From JBBRZF01 sp038236965 (GTDB lineage: Bacteria; Acidobacteriota; Terriglobia; Terriglobales; Acidobacteriaceae), in the NCBI GenBank assembly GCA_038236965.1, contig JBBRZF010000026.1, forward strand, positions 1 through 29,053: 29,053 bases of DNA, written 5' to 3'. Every line of letters starts with the position of its first letter. The stretch's first letter is position 1. A program made the translations under genes and the position numbers. Below, piece after piece: positions 1 to 8,121 of the stretch. Under the pieces are notes generated by a model. That model was not told the DNA's origin. It did no database searches and saw nothing but the letters and a program-made list of their open reading frames with translations.

Positions 1-737
1 CCGTCCTTCATGAAGATTCCGCTGCCTACGAAAACTGCTTCCGCGCCAATCTGCATCATGAGCGCAGCGTCTGCCGGAGTGGCGATGCCGCCTGCGGAGA
101 AATTCGGTACCGGCAATTTCCCCGTAGCGGCGACCATGCGAATGAGTTCGTAGGGCGCCTGGTGAACTTTGGCGGCGGCAAAAAGTTCTTGCGGAGTCAT
201 GACGGTGAGCGCGCGCATTTCCGAAACGATCTGGCGCATGTGCTTGACCGCGTGTACGACGTCGCCGGTTCCGGCTTCGCCCTTGGTGCGAATCATGGCA
301 GCGCCTTCCGCGAGACGTCGCAAGGCCTCGCCGAGGTTACGCGCGCCGCAAACGAACGGCGTGGTGAAGGCATGCTTGTCCACATGGTGCGCTTCGTCGG
401 CGGGAGTAAGCACTTCGGATTCGTCAATGTAATCGACGCCGAGTTCCTGCAAAATCTGGGCTTCCGCAAAGTGTCCGATGCGGCACTTGGCCATGACCGG
501 GATGGAAACGGTGGCCATGATCTCTTTGATCATCTTCGGATTGGCCATGCGGGCGACGCCGCCTTCGGCGCGAATCATTGCCGGAACGCGCTCGAGCGCC
601 ATCACTGCGGTTGCGCCAGCCTTCTCGGCCACTTCGGCCTGTGCGGCGGACATGACGTCCATAATGACGCCGCCCTTTAGCATCTCGGCCAAACCGATCT
701 TCAGTCGTAATCCATGATTTCCGTTGTCTTCGCTCAT
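1..737 (-). CDS. pdxS: Pyridoxal 5'-phosphate synthase, PdxS subunit (3' end beyond window)
   Basis: Synthase subunit of the ribose-5-phosphate-dependent vitamin B6 pathway. With the PdxT glutaminase it makes PLP from ribose 5-phosphate, glyceraldehyde 3-phosphate and ammonia in the cytosol. About 245 of the usual 290-300 residues are visible, because the C-terminus lies left of base 1. The translated minus strand has the family hallmarks: the GGVIMDV strand with D27, the AKCRIGH motif with K84, and AAMIRTKGEAGTG with K152. These match the catalytic Asp and two Lys of characterised PdxS at a constant offset of about three. The ATG at 737 has GGAGAA about 9 nt upstream. A promoter-like pair lies at 814-842. 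A pdxT partner is not visible and would be expected further left if it is linked. Identification is very secure. Confidence 0.97.
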   Translation of the reverse strand, partial: MSEDNGNHGLRLKIGLAEMLKGGVIMDVMSAAQAEVAEKAGATAVMALERVPAMIRAEGGVARMANPKMIKEIMATVSIPVMAKCRIGHFAEAQILQELGVDYIDESEVLTPADEAHHVDKHAFTTPFVCGARNLGEALRRLAEGAAMIRTKGEAGTGDVVHAVKHMRQIVSEMRALTVMTPQELFAAAKVHQAPYELIRMVAATGKLPVPNFSAGGIATPADAALMMQIGAEAVFVGSGIFMKD

Positions 738-813
738 AAGAATATTCTCCAAAATCGAATACGCGCGCGGAAGTTCGCGCTCGGCGCAGGACTCTGCTGG
801 GGTGGAACAATCT

Positions 814-842
814 ATTTTAGCGCAGAATAGCCGGATAAGACA
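814..842 (-). promoter_or_regulatory. Putative sigma70-type promoter of pdxS
   Basis: On the minus strand TGTCTT (842-837) and TAAAAT (819-814) are separated by 17 nt. The pair lies about 75 nt upstream of the pdxS start, in the gap before the next gene. Both hexamers are imperfect, so this is a plausible site rather than a proven one. Confidence 0.4.
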
Positions 843-900
843 CGGCAGGAATCGGGCGCAGCTCGGCTCGCGGGAAAAGCAGGGCGAAACGTAGTTTCTG

Positions 901-1434
901 CTACGGCTGGTTACGGCTACGGCTGGTTGCTGTTACGGCTGGTTGCGTCCACTGGCCGCCGGTGTCTTTGCCGGGCAAGTGCCTGGCAAACATTTTTTCC
1001 GGATCGATGGCGATGAACTTACCTGTGCTGCGTGCGAGCAGAGTTCCCTCTTCGTTGCGAATCTCGGCGAGGTTGGTGTGAACGCGTCCGCGCACGGAGC
1101 GCTCGCGTCCTTCGATGATGAGCGGCTTGCCGAGTGGAACCGGCTTGAGGTACTCGACGGTCATCTCCTTGGTGAGGGCGATGACGTGGCGCAACTTGTT
1201 CACCTTGCCCATCGCCTCGTCGAGGATGGTGGCGATGACGCCTCCATGCGCGTGTCCCGGAGGCCCAACGTAGCGCTTGGACAATTTCATCTTGCAGACG
1301 AATGTTTTGCGAGCTTCGTCGAGGGTGAAGCGCAAGTGCATGCCGTCGGGATTATCAGGGCCGCAACCGAAGCAATGGTTCTTGGGAATCTTGATGTGCT
1401 TGGTGCCGTGTCCGTGGGCGGAGTTTGCGCGCAT
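901..1434 (-). CDS. PaaI/THEM4-like hot-dog fold thioesterase
   Basis: Probable acyl-CoA thioesterase of the hot-dog superfamily; the substrate cannot be told from sequence. An N-terminal CFGCGPDNPDGMHLRF segment is followed by GPPGHAHGGVIATILDEAMG, the helix-containing motif of PaaI-type enzymes with its HGG and the acidic residue (D/E) that follows. The EYLKPVPLGKPLIIEG strand and a GRVHTNLAEI strand then complete the domain. The frame extends to a GTG at 1515, but those 27 extra residues look unlike the family, so the ATG at 1434 (177 residues) is preferred. Neither start has a convincing ribosome site. The last dozen residues are encoded by a 16-bp tandem repeat (902-949) and look like an added tail. 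It is the same strand as pdxS, separated by 163 nt, and there is no functional link to B6 synthesis. Confidence 0.82.
   Translation of the reverse strand: MRANSAHGHGTKHIKIPKNHCFGCGPDNPDGMHLRFTLDEARKTFVCKMKLSKRYVGPPGHAHGGVIATILDEAMGKVNKLRHVIALTKEMTVEYLKPVPLGKPLIIEGRERSVRGRVHTNLAEIRNEEGTLLARSTGKFIAIDPEKMFARHLPGKDTGGQWTQPAVTATSRSRNQP
902..949. repeat. Three tandem 16-bp units at the 3' end of the thioesterase gene
   Basis: The 11-mer TACGGCTGGTT occurs exactly at 902-912, 918-928 and 934-944, giving a strict 16-bp period. The five bases following each core differ. The repeat starts within the stop codon region of the thioesterase gene and encodes its C-terminal residues. Confidence 0.85.
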
Positions 1435-1597
1435 GAAGTTATTAAACACGAGGAATGGAGTTTTTTCAGCGGCGTGAGATTTCGATGAAGATTGGGCTAT
1501 CAGCCGGGCGCTCACCGGACAGCGAGTGGGACTAGTAACTATCGAGCAACGGGTCTTGGTGTACTACTGCAGAAGTTTAGTTCGGGAACTCGACCTC

Positions 1598-1635
1598 TCC
1601 AGCCAGCGATCGACGATCGTCGATCGCTGGCTGGA
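1598..1635. repeat. 38-bp perfect palindrome
   Basis: Bases 1598-1635 are exactly self-complementary about the centre 1616/1617, with arms beginning TCCAGCCAGCGATCG. There is no unpaired loop and no T-run afterwards, so it is not a classical terminator, although the RNA could form a strong hairpin. It lies in the spacer between the thioesterase and deacetylase genes, next to a tandem repeat. It could be a mobile-element remnant, a protein-binding site or a REP-like element. Confidence 0.9.
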
Positions 1636-1654
1636 AGACGAGAACCCACGACCA

Positions 1655-1703
1655 AAACTGTAAAGGATGTCCCGGGACAAACTGTTAAAGCATGTCGTGG
1701 GAC
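1655..1703. repeat. Adjacent tandem repeat pair (24 and 25 bp)
   Basis: Copy one spans 1655-1678 and copy two 1679-1703. Both follow the pattern AAACTGT-(T)-AAAG-N-ATGTC-NN-GGGAC, differing by three substitutions and a 1-nt insertion. The first copy contains the 12-bp palindrome TGTCCCGGGACA across the junction. The 10-mer GTGGGACTAG that overlaps the end of copy two (1697-1706) also occurs at 1526-1535. The arrangement resembles ends of mobile DNA, but no transposase is present. Confidence 0.75.
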
Positions 1704-1774
1704 TAGACACAAAAGAAGGCTTGAACGGGCCACCCGCCCGCAATTTTGTGCTTACTGGTAGATGGGGCTGAATC

Positions 1775-2707
1775 TCACAAGACCGGCACGTCATTTGTAT
1801 CGACTCGCGGCAGCGCCAATGAATCATCAATCCCTACTCGCGCAATCGCAACTCTGGTCGTTAGGCCCACAGCACACAGCCGTTTTTCTAGATAGCAAGA
1901 CAAGCTTTGGTTGTATGCGCCAAACGGATAGCACATTACCCAATCCTCAGTAGGAGCTCCCAAGAACTTGAGAAACTCGAGTGAGGAATCGACCTCACAG
2001 ACTTGCTCGGCAACACTTAGACGATCCATCCAATAATGCCCGGCTCCGTGACTGCCCACATACATTCCGCAACCGATCATGGTTCGCAGTTGCTCAGGCC
2101 TCATGTACAACTCCGCCGCGAAAGTAGCAGCATCCACTGAGACGAATCGCTCGAACAGCATCTTCGCGAGCTCGTTACGCAGCACCTCCGGCAAGCCGTG
2201 CTGCAGCACGCGCTTTATGAAAATGGTTTCCTCTGTGTCCATCCGAGATGAATGTGCTAACTCGCTCCAATACGCCGAGAATGGCCGCACCTCGGGATGC
2301 TCTTGATGCTCGTCGATGTACGCGCGAATCTTGCGGATGACCGAGTTAGTATCCGAACTCGCCGCCAATATGAAATGAACACGATTCACATCAAGCAAGA
2401 CTCCGTCCCTCACTGTCGCAACGGGTGGGAAGAACGATCCTTGCCAACCGCGCTCATATAAAAGCGGAAAGACAGACGAATAGTGGTCACTGTAGCCATC
2501 ATCGAAGGTTAGCCAAGCCGCATTCTCAGGAAGTTCGGCTCCTTCCTTGCACGCGGCGATTACGTGCTCCGCCTTGACTACCTTGTAGTTCCTTGCGAGG
2601 TAATCTAACTGGCCGCGAAAAGTTGTTAACGACCGGCCTTTGATTCCAGGGTAGCGGGATCTGACCAGATCCCGGACATAGTGGTACATGATGATTGTGA
2701 GTGCCAT
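1775..2707 (-). CDS. Polysaccharide deacetylase (CE4/NodB-like)
   Basis: Predicted metal-dependent deacetylase acting on an N-acetylated sugar polymer or a precursor. The NodB motifs are visible: TFDDGY at residues 67-72 (D69 catalytic base, D70 metal ligand) and SHGAGH at 219-224 (H220 and H224 metal ligands). A C-terminal LPRVD segment matches the family's later arginine-containing motif. The long insert between the two motifs (about residues 95-200) and the start MALTIIMYHYVR match the CE4 branch found in surface-polysaccharide loci. No signal peptide is seen, so it probably acts in the cytoplasm. Its ATG overlaps the TAA of the upstream methyltransferase by one base (TAATG), indicating translational coupling. 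Base composition is visibly poorer in G+C than neighbouring genes, suggesting transfer. The exact substrate is unknown. Confidence 0.85.
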   Translation of the reverse strand: MALTIIMYHYVRDLVRSRYPGIKGRSLTTFRGQLDYLARNYKVVKAEHVIAACKEGAELPENAAWLTFDDGYSDHYSSVFPLLYERGWQGSFFPPVATVRDGVLLDVNRVHFILAASSDTNSVIRKIRAYIDEHQEHPEVRPFSAYWSELAHSSRMDTEETIFIKRVLQHGLPEVLRNELAKMLFERFVSVDAATFAAELYMRPEQLRTMIGCGMYVGSHGAGHYWMDRLSVAEQVCEVDSSLEFLKFLGAPTEDWVMCYPFGAYNQSLSCYLEKRLCAVGLTTRVAIARVGIDDSLALPRVDTNDVPVL

Positions 2708-3594
2708 TATTCTCGCCTGCGCGCCTCAATCACAAAACTGGAGGAAAAAGGCACCAGTTGGAAGTTCCTAAGCCCGATCTCAGCTACGGCAAGCGCAATC
2801 TCATTATGCAGCTCGGGGTGAGCGTCTTTCACGGATGTGGGCAAACCATGAAAATGAATTGGGAACAGATTCGACACCTCGAACCCGAAACGCTTTAGAC
2901 GGTAGCTCAGATCAGCAGGCGAGTATTGGTAGCGCGTTTCCACGGATATGCCGGTAGCTGGGTGATGTGCAGGATGCGGATCAATTCGTTCAAGTTGATT
3001 CAATTTCACTCTTGCTTCTTCTAGGGTGGAACTTGTATTCAGTGCCATTGCTTCCGCTATCAGTAGGGCCAAAACGCCAGCTTCTGACTCCAAACGAGTA
3101 AATTCATTTAGTGAAAAGGCGTTGAAAAGTCGATTTCTTGAGCCTAGTACGATTGCGCCCTCAGGGCGCAGCGCGCGGGAACAAAGCCGGAGGAACTCAT
3201 CGGTTTGCTCCGGTGAAATGTACTCTAGGAAGCCTTGAGCACTGATGATGTCAAAACTCTCGTCCTGAAAGTTACTATTCAGAATAGATCCCGTTATGAA
3301 TCGCGCGGTCACGTTAGACTTGATAGCGTTTGCTTCGCACGCGGCAATCATCTCTTCCGCGAAATCTATTCCCTCGGCCTCAAGCCCCATCTGGGCAACC
3401 GCAATCACCAGTTGTCCAGTGCCGCAACCCACATCCAAAAAATGCTTCGCGTTCGGAGTACGGCTTATCACGTCGATCACGGCCCGATTCCGGCCTTCGA
3501 TTACGTTGTAACTTCGCGAACGCTCCACTGATTTCTCCTGCCACTCACTGGCGGCAGAGCGGAAGTACTTACGCGTTTGTTCTTGTTGGTTCAC
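2707..3594 (-). CDS. Class I SAM-dependent methyltransferase
   Basis: Predicted S-adenosylmethionine-dependent methyltransferase. The Rossmann fold shows motif I LDVGCGTGQ at about residues 53-61, an acidic end of strand two (GIDFAEEM), SFDIISAQGFLEYI as motif IV and LRPEGAIVLGSRN as the later strand. The C-terminal third, including HPATGISVETRYQYSP, probably forms the acceptor site. The GTG at 3594 is preferred (295 residues) because GAGGG lies 4 nt before it. The same frame continues to an ATG at 3615 and a GTG at 3672. It precedes and overlaps the deacetylase gene, and such pairs occur in glycan-modification loci, so a sugar or lipid-linked saccharide is the likely acceptor. Lower G+C than the flanks points to horizontal acquisition. 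Substrate unproven. Confidence 0.85.
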   Translation of the reverse strand: MNQQEQTRKYFRSAASEWQEKSVERSRSYNVIEGRNRAVIDVISRTPNAKHFLDVGCGTGQLVIAVAQMGLEAEGIDFAEEMIAACEANAIKSNVTARFITGSILNSNFQDESFDIISAQGFLEYISPEQTDEFLRLCSRALRPEGAIVLGSRNRLFNAFSLNEFTRLESEAGVLALLIAEAMALNTSSTLEEARVKLNQLERIDPHPAHHPATGISVETRYQYSPADLSYRLKRFGFEVSNLFPIHFHGLPTSVKDAHPELHNEIALAVAEIGLRNFQLVPFSSSFVIEARRRE

Positions 3595-3788
3595 TATTCC
3601 CTCGATTATGAGCATATCCAACAATACCGAAGAAATGAAGGGTGGTGTAGTGCACCCCTCTAAACTAGACACAGAGCGCCTCGGTTTTTGTTAGCGCCGG
3701 GTTGGCTCTGAAAGTAAGTGAGGTTGGTTGACAGAGTGGTGCGCATGTTGCCGCTGCTCACGAATTCCCTTTTTCCGCGTCGAACGTG

Positions 3789-3826
3789 TATAAGTGCGCT
3801 TTAACTCGAACTTTGTAAACGGGGAG
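3789..3826 (+). promoter_or_regulatory. Putative -10 element and ribosome binding site of the BNR protein gene
   Basis: TATAAG at 3789-3794 is a good -10 candidate, but no convincing -35 is found 16-18 nt before it. GGGGAG at 3821-3826 is a strong ribosome binding site 7 nt before the GTG at 3834 and fixes that start. A TTGACA at 3728-3733 lacks a matching -10 at the correct distance. Confidence 0.4.
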
Positions 3827-3833
3827 AACATTC

Positions 3834-6800
3834 GTGTCTTCACTGCGCGCGGTGCTTTGCGCCGCCTTGGTAGCCCTCTTAATTGTTCCGTCGGCCTTGA
3901 TGGGACAGCAGAAACAGCAATCTCCAACCCAAGCTCAGCAACAGGTCGAGAAGCAGAAGGAATCGACCGCGCCGCAACCCGGCAACGTTACGCCCGCTCC
4001 GGCGAAGTCCGCAAAACCCGCCAAGGGCGCCACTAAGACGGAAAAGGCCGCGGAGAAGAAATCCGAAGCCGCAAACACCGACGCGAATAAAGACGCCAAG
4101 AAGGAAGATGAAAAGCCGAAGGACCCTTGGTCCAGCGGTACGTTTACCGGACTTCACTGGCGCAACATTGGTCCGGCGACCACTTCCGGACGCGTGCTCG
4201 ATATCGCCGTGAATCCGAAGAACCGCGCGCAGTTCTATGTTGCCAGCGTGGGCGGAGTCTTTAAGACGAACAACGCCGGCGCGACCTGGATTTCCCTGTT
4301 CGACGGCGAAGGTTCGTTCTCGATTGGCTGCATCACGCTTGACCCGAAGGACCCGAACACGGTCTGGGTAGGTTCGGGCGAACGCAACTCGCAGCGCTCG
4401 GTGAGCTATGGCGACGGCGTCTATCGCTCTGACGATGGCGGCAAGACTTGGAAGAACATGGGGCTGAAAAGCTCGCAGCACATCGGCAAAATCATCGTGG
4501 ACCCGCGCAACTCGAACATCGTGTTTGTGGCCGCGCAAGGGCCGCTCTGGAGCGCTGGTGGCGATCGCGGTCTCTACAAGACGGTCGATGGCGGCAAGAG
4601 CTGGAAGCAGGTAATAAAGATCAGCGAGAACACGGGCGTGACCGACGTTGCGTACGACTTCGATAATCCGGACATCATGTACGCGGCCAGCTATCAGCGT
4701 CGCCGCCATGTGTGGACGGTCATCGATGGCGGCCCCGAATCCGCGCTTTGGAAATCGACCGACGCGGGCGAGACCTGGACGAAGCTGAAGAACGGCCTGC
4801 CCACGGAAGACATGGGCAAGATAGGCATCGCCGTTTCTCCGGCGGATACGAACACGGTTTATGCCTACATCGAGTCGGTGAACGGCAAGGGCGGCATCTT
4901 CCGCTCGCAGGATAAAGGTGCAAGCTGGGAGCGTCGCAATCCCTACGACACGACGGCGCAGTACTACGCCTACCTCTGGGCCGATCCGAAGAACGTCGAT
5001 AAGTTCTACCTGCCAAACTTTCACGTAATGGTTTCAATGGATGGTGGTAAGACACTGAATCCGCTGCCCTCCAAGTATCGTCACGTGGACAACCACGCCA
5101 TCTATATCGACCCGGACGACACCAAGTACATGCTGGTCGGCGGCGATGGCGGCGTCTATGAGACATTCGACGGCGGCCAGAACTGGGGCTTCAAAGACAA
5201 CCTGCCCATCACGCAGTTCTACGATGTGGCGGTGGATATGTCGCAGCCGTTCTATTACGTTTATGGCGGCACGCAGGATAATTACTCGCTGGGCGGCCCT
5301 TCGCGGACCAGGAACGCCAGCGGAATTGCCAACTCGGATTGGTTCGTTACGCAGGGCGGCGACGGATTCCGCTCGCAGATCGATCCGGTCGATCCCAACA
5401 CGGTTTACGCCGAATCGCAGTACGGCGGATTGGCTCGCTTTGACCGTCGCTCGGGCGAGTCCATTGGCATACAGCCTTCCGAGGGCAAAGGCGAGCCTCC
5501 GCTGCGCTGGAATTGGGATTCGCCGATCCTGGTGAGCGCGCACAATCACACGCGCCTGTACTTTGCGGCAAATCGCGTCTTCCGTTCGGAGGACCGTGGC
5601 AATTCGTGGAAGGCGATTTCTCCCGACCTTTCGCGCCAGATCGATCGCAACAAGTTGCCCATCATGGGCAAGGTCTGGGGCCCGGACGCAGTTGCGAAGA
5701 ATGCTTCGACGTCTTTCTACGGAAACATTGTCGCTATGGCGGAGTCTCCTAAGAAAGACAACGTGCTCTACATCGGCACCGACGATGGACTGATACAGGT
5801 CACGGAAAACGGTGGCGAGTCGTGGACGAAATATGAGAAGTTCCCCGGCGTGCCGGACAACACTTACGTCAGCCGTCTGGCCGCTTCGCGCTTTGACGAC
5901 CGCACGGTTTATGCGTCGTTTGAGAATCATAAGCAGGGAGATTTCAAGCCTTACCTGCTGAAATCGACCGACGCAGGAAAGAGCTGGACCTCCATTGCAG
6001 GCAATCTGCCGGATAACGGCCCGGTGCTGGCCTTCGCGGAAGATACGGTGAACTCGAACCTGCTGTTCGTGGGCACCGAATTCGGCGCGTACTTCTCCAA
6101 CGACGGCGGCAAGAAGTGGGTGCAGCTCAAGGGCGGACTGCCGACGGTCGCGGTACGCGACATCGTGGTGCATCCGCGCGAAGGCGATTTGATCATCGCC
6201 AGCTTCGGACGCGGCTTCTACGTGCTCGACGATATTTCGCCGCTGCGCACGATCACGCCGGAGATGCTGAACCACTCGGCCACCGTCTTTCCGGTGAAGG
6301 ACACCATGATGTACATGGAGGCCTTTCCTCTTGGCGGACGCGGCAAGTCGTTCCACGGCGACAACTTCTACACGGCGGATAATCCACCTTACGGCGTGAA
6401 CTTCACGTACTACATGAAGGACAAGCTGAAGACGAAGAAGGAAGCGCGCCAGGAGGCGGAGAAGGAAGCGGCCAAGAAGAATCAGCCGATCACCTATCCT
6501 GCAAACGACGCGTTGCGTGCGGAAGCCGAGGAAGAGGCGCCAAGCGTTTTCTTCACCATCGTGGACGCGCAGGGCAAGCCTTTACGCCGCATTTCGGCGC
6601 CGAACAAGGATGGCATCAATCGCGTGGCATGGGACTTCCGCTATCCGAATCCCGCGCTTCGCAATGAGGCGCAGCAGTCGGAAGGCGATGAAGACTGGCC
6701 GGCCGACCGCTCCACCGGACCGCTGGTGATGCCGGGCAAGTACGGCGTCATGATGTCGCAAAAGGTGTATGGCAAGATATCCGACCTGACGCAACCTCTG

Positions 6801-7322
6801 TGGTTCAACGTCGTCGCCGAAGGCTCGATAGGGATGAAGGCGGAAGATCACCAGGCGCTGCTCGAGTTCCAGAACAAGGTTACGCGACTGTATCGCGCGG
6901 TGAACGGCGCAACGCATACGGCGGATGATCTTCGCGCGCAACTGAAGCAGATCAAACGTGCGTTGAACGAAGTGCCGTGGGCCGATCGCGGATTGTCGAA
7001 TCGCGCGGATGCCATTGAAACGCAATTGAACGAGATACAGCGGCAACTCCGCGGCGACGTCGCACTGACGGCCCGCAACGAGAATGTGCCGACCTCGATC
7101 CAAGGGCGCGTTCAAGGCATCATGGGCGATACGCGTATGACCATACAGCGTCCGGCGCAGGTTCACGTCGATAGCTACAACGTGGCCGCGCAGGAATTCA
7201 CAGGAGTGCTGGCGCATCTGCACACGCTGGTGGAGACCGATGTGCGTTCGCTGGAGAAGGATATGGAATCCGCCGGGGCCCCTTGGACTCCGGGCCGTAT
7301 TCCTACATGGAACGAGCAGTAG
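3834..7322 (+). CDS. Large exported Asp-box/BNR beta-propeller protein (VPS10/sortilin-like, 'glycosyl hydrolase' family)
   Basis: A 1162-residue exported protein. Residues 1 to about 24 form a signal peptide (hydrophobic AVLCAALVALLIVPSALMG). A Lys/Ala/Gln-rich low-complexity linker runs to about residue 97. The core holds ten clear Asp-boxes (S/T-x-D/N-x-G-x-x-W), for example RSDDGGKTW, KTVDGGKSW, KSTDAGETW, RSEDRGNSW and KSTDAGKSW, plus a degenerate one (VSMDGGKTL). This is enough for two stacked propellers like the sortilin/VPS10 family. The C-terminal part (about 860-1162) contains GINRVAWDFRYPNP, typical of this bacterial family, and a helical region. Databases often call these glycosyl hydrolases, but no catalytic set is evident, so a binding or scaffold role in the periplasm or outside is equally possible. 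The GTG start has GGGGAG 7 nt upstream. A strong terminator follows. The 3' tail was duplicated downstream (8122-8259). Confidence 0.85.
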   Translation: MSSLRAVLCAALVALLIVPSALMGQQKQQSPTQAQQQVEKQKESTAPQPGNVTPAPAKSAKPAKGATKTEKAAEKKSEAANTDANKDAKKEDEKPKDPWSSGTFTGLHWRNIGPATTSGRVLDIAVNPKNRAQFYVASVGGVFKTNNAGATWISLFDGEGSFSIGCITLDPKDPNTVWVGSGERNSQRSVSYGDGVYRSDDGGKTWKNMGLKSSQHIGKIIVDPRNSNIVFVAAQGPLWSAGGDRGLYKTVDGGKSWKQVIKISENTGVTDVAYDFDNPDIMYAASYQRRRHVWTVIDGGPESALWKSTDAGETWTKLKNGLPTEDMGKIGIAVSPADTNTVYAYIESVNGKGGIFRSQDKGASWERRNPYDTTAQYYAYLWADPKNVDKFYLPNFHVMVSMDGGKTLNPLPSKYRHVDNHAIYIDPDDTKYMLVGGDGGVYETFDGGQNWGFKDNLPITQFYDVAVDMSQPFYYVYGGTQDNYSLGGPSRTRNASGIANSDWFVTQGGDGFRSQIDPVDPNTVYAESQYGGLARFDRRSGESIGIQPSEGKGEPPLRWNWDSPILVSAHNHTRLYFAANRVFRSEDRGNSWKAISPDLSRQIDRNKLPIMGKVWGPDAVAKNASTSFYGNIVAMAESPKKDNVLYIGTDDGLIQVTENGGESWTKYEKFPGVPDNTYVSRLAASRFDDRTVYASFENHKQGDFKPYLLKSTDAGKSWTSIAGNLPDNGPVLAFAEDTVNSNLLFVGTEFGAYFSNDGGKKWVQLKGGLPTVAVRDIVVHPREGDLIIASFGRGFYVLDDISPLRTITPEMLNHSATVFPVKDTMMYMEAFPLGGRGKSFHGDNFYTADNPPYGVNFTYYMKDKLKTKKEARQEAEKEAAKKNQPITYPANDALRAEAEEEAPSVFFTIVDAQGKPLRRISAPNKDGINRVAWDFRYPNPALRNEAQQSEGDEDWPADRSTGPLVMPGKYGVMMSQKVYGKISDLTQPLWFNVVAEGSIGMKAEDHQALLEFQNKVTRLYRAVNGATHTADDLRAQLKQIKRALNEVPWADRGLSNRADAIETQLNEIQRQLRGDVALTARNENVPTSIQGRVQGIMGDTRMTIQRPAQVHVDSYNVAAQEFTGVLAHLHTLVETDVRSLEKDMESAGAPWTPGRIPTWNEQ

Positions 7323-7341
7323 ATAATCTGTTACTTAAGTG

Positions 7342-7372
7342 AAAAGCCCGGCGAGAAATCGCCGGGCTTTTT
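7342..7372. terminator. Bidirectional rho-independent terminator (copy A)
   Basis: The 9-bp G+C-rich stem GCCCGGCGA/TCGCCGGGC (7346-7354 and 7359-7367) has a GAAA tetraloop and is flanked by AAAA on the left and TTTTT on the right. It can therefore stop both the propeller gene and the convergent response regulator gene. A near-identical copy lies at 8279-8309. Confidence 0.93.
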
Positions 7373-7402
7373 CGTTGCGTGAAATTCTTGCGCGGAGACC
7401 GA

Positions 7403-8002
7403 TCATCCAGCCTTGGGCAGTTGGCCTGATCGATGGTCTCCGATTATTTCGAAATGGACGAGGCTGGAGCAAAAGTCGCATTCGGCTTCGTTGTCGCCCT
7501 TCTGCACATTCGCGTTCGCCACGGGAAATGTGCGAAGACATTCCGGGCATGTCACCGCAATCATTCCCTTATCGTTCCTCACCCAAACGGCGGCTTTGCT
7601 TGGTCGGCCAGACCTTGGGCGGGTAGGAAGCTCCTGCAAAAGCTCAAGAATCTTTTCGAATAATTCGGACGGGTGGTACTCACCCTTGGAAAAGAAGGCA
7701 TCAGCCAGCACGCTCTGCGGCACCGACAGCCCGGAAAACTCGCCGGAAATGGCAATCACCGGGATGGTAGGAAAACGGCGGCGGACCACGGACAGGAACT
7801 CGAAGCCGTTCATGTTGGGCATCTTCAGATCGGAGATGATGATGTCGGGCAAGGACTGCTTCAGAGCGGCCAGTCCCTCGAACCCGTCTTCCGCGCAGAG
7901 CACGTAGTAACCTTGGCCAGACAGCAAAAGTTTGCCAAACTCGCGCAAACCAGCATCATCTTCGACGATCAATATTCGGTATTGAAAACCGCGTGTTCCC
8001 AC
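7403..8002 (-). CDS. Response regulator with C-terminal four-cysteine zinc-ribbon-like domain (copy A)
   Basis: Two-component receiver protein. The receiver domain (about 8-125) has acidic D15/D16, phosphoacceptor D58 in IIISDLKMP, S86 in IAISG and K106 in FSKGEY, so it should be phosphorylatable. After a linker (LPTRPRSGRPSK) comes a short domain with C152-x2-C155 and C175-x2-C178, a probable zinc ribbon. No DNA-binding helix-turn-helix or enzymatic output is seen, so output may be through protein or nucleic-acid contact. The frame extends to a TTG at 8035, but the GTG at 8002 has GGAG 5 nt upstream and aligns with the start of copy B, giving 199 residues. Its paralogue lies at 8330-8917 (about 87% identical). 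No histidine kinase is encoded nearby. It converges on the propeller gene. Confidence 0.9.
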   Translation of the reverse strand: MGTRGFQYRILIVEDDAGLREFGKLLLSGQGYYVLCAEDGFEGLAALKQSLPDIIISDLKMPNMNGFEFLSVVRRRFPTIPVIAISGEFSGLSVPQSVLADAFFSKGEYHPSELFEKILELLQELPTRPRSGRPSKAAVWVRNDKGMIAVTCPECLRTFPVANANVQKGDNEAECDFCSSLVHFEIIGDHRSGQLPKAG

Positions 8003-8071
8003 GTTAACTCCGGGAGCAAACAACGTTCTACACAATACGCCTATATCGTCCCGAAAGCCACGCTGCTACTG

Positions 8072-8077
8072 TATATA
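8072..8077 (-). promoter_or_regulatory. Putative -10 element of response regulator copy A
   Basis: TATATA on the minus strand lies about 70 nt before the GTG. Its surroundings (CTATATwCAGyAGC) are shared with the corresponding site upstream of copy B (about 8998-9003). A -35 element is not clear. Confidence 0.35.
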
Positions 8078-8121
8078 GAGCCGCGCCATTTACCGCCTTT
8101 GGCCTGCCTTATTTTCCTCAA

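Noticed and set aside
162..680. Open frame of 172 codons on the plus strand
   Set aside because: It is the antisense shadow of pdxS, which has full family motifs on the minus strand.
3728..3733. TTGACA as the -35 of the propeller gene
   Set aside because: No -10 element is found at 16-18 nt downstream.
5034..6356. 440-codon minus-strand frame in the propeller gene
   Set aside because: Shadow of the Asp-box protein; no start signal or domain.
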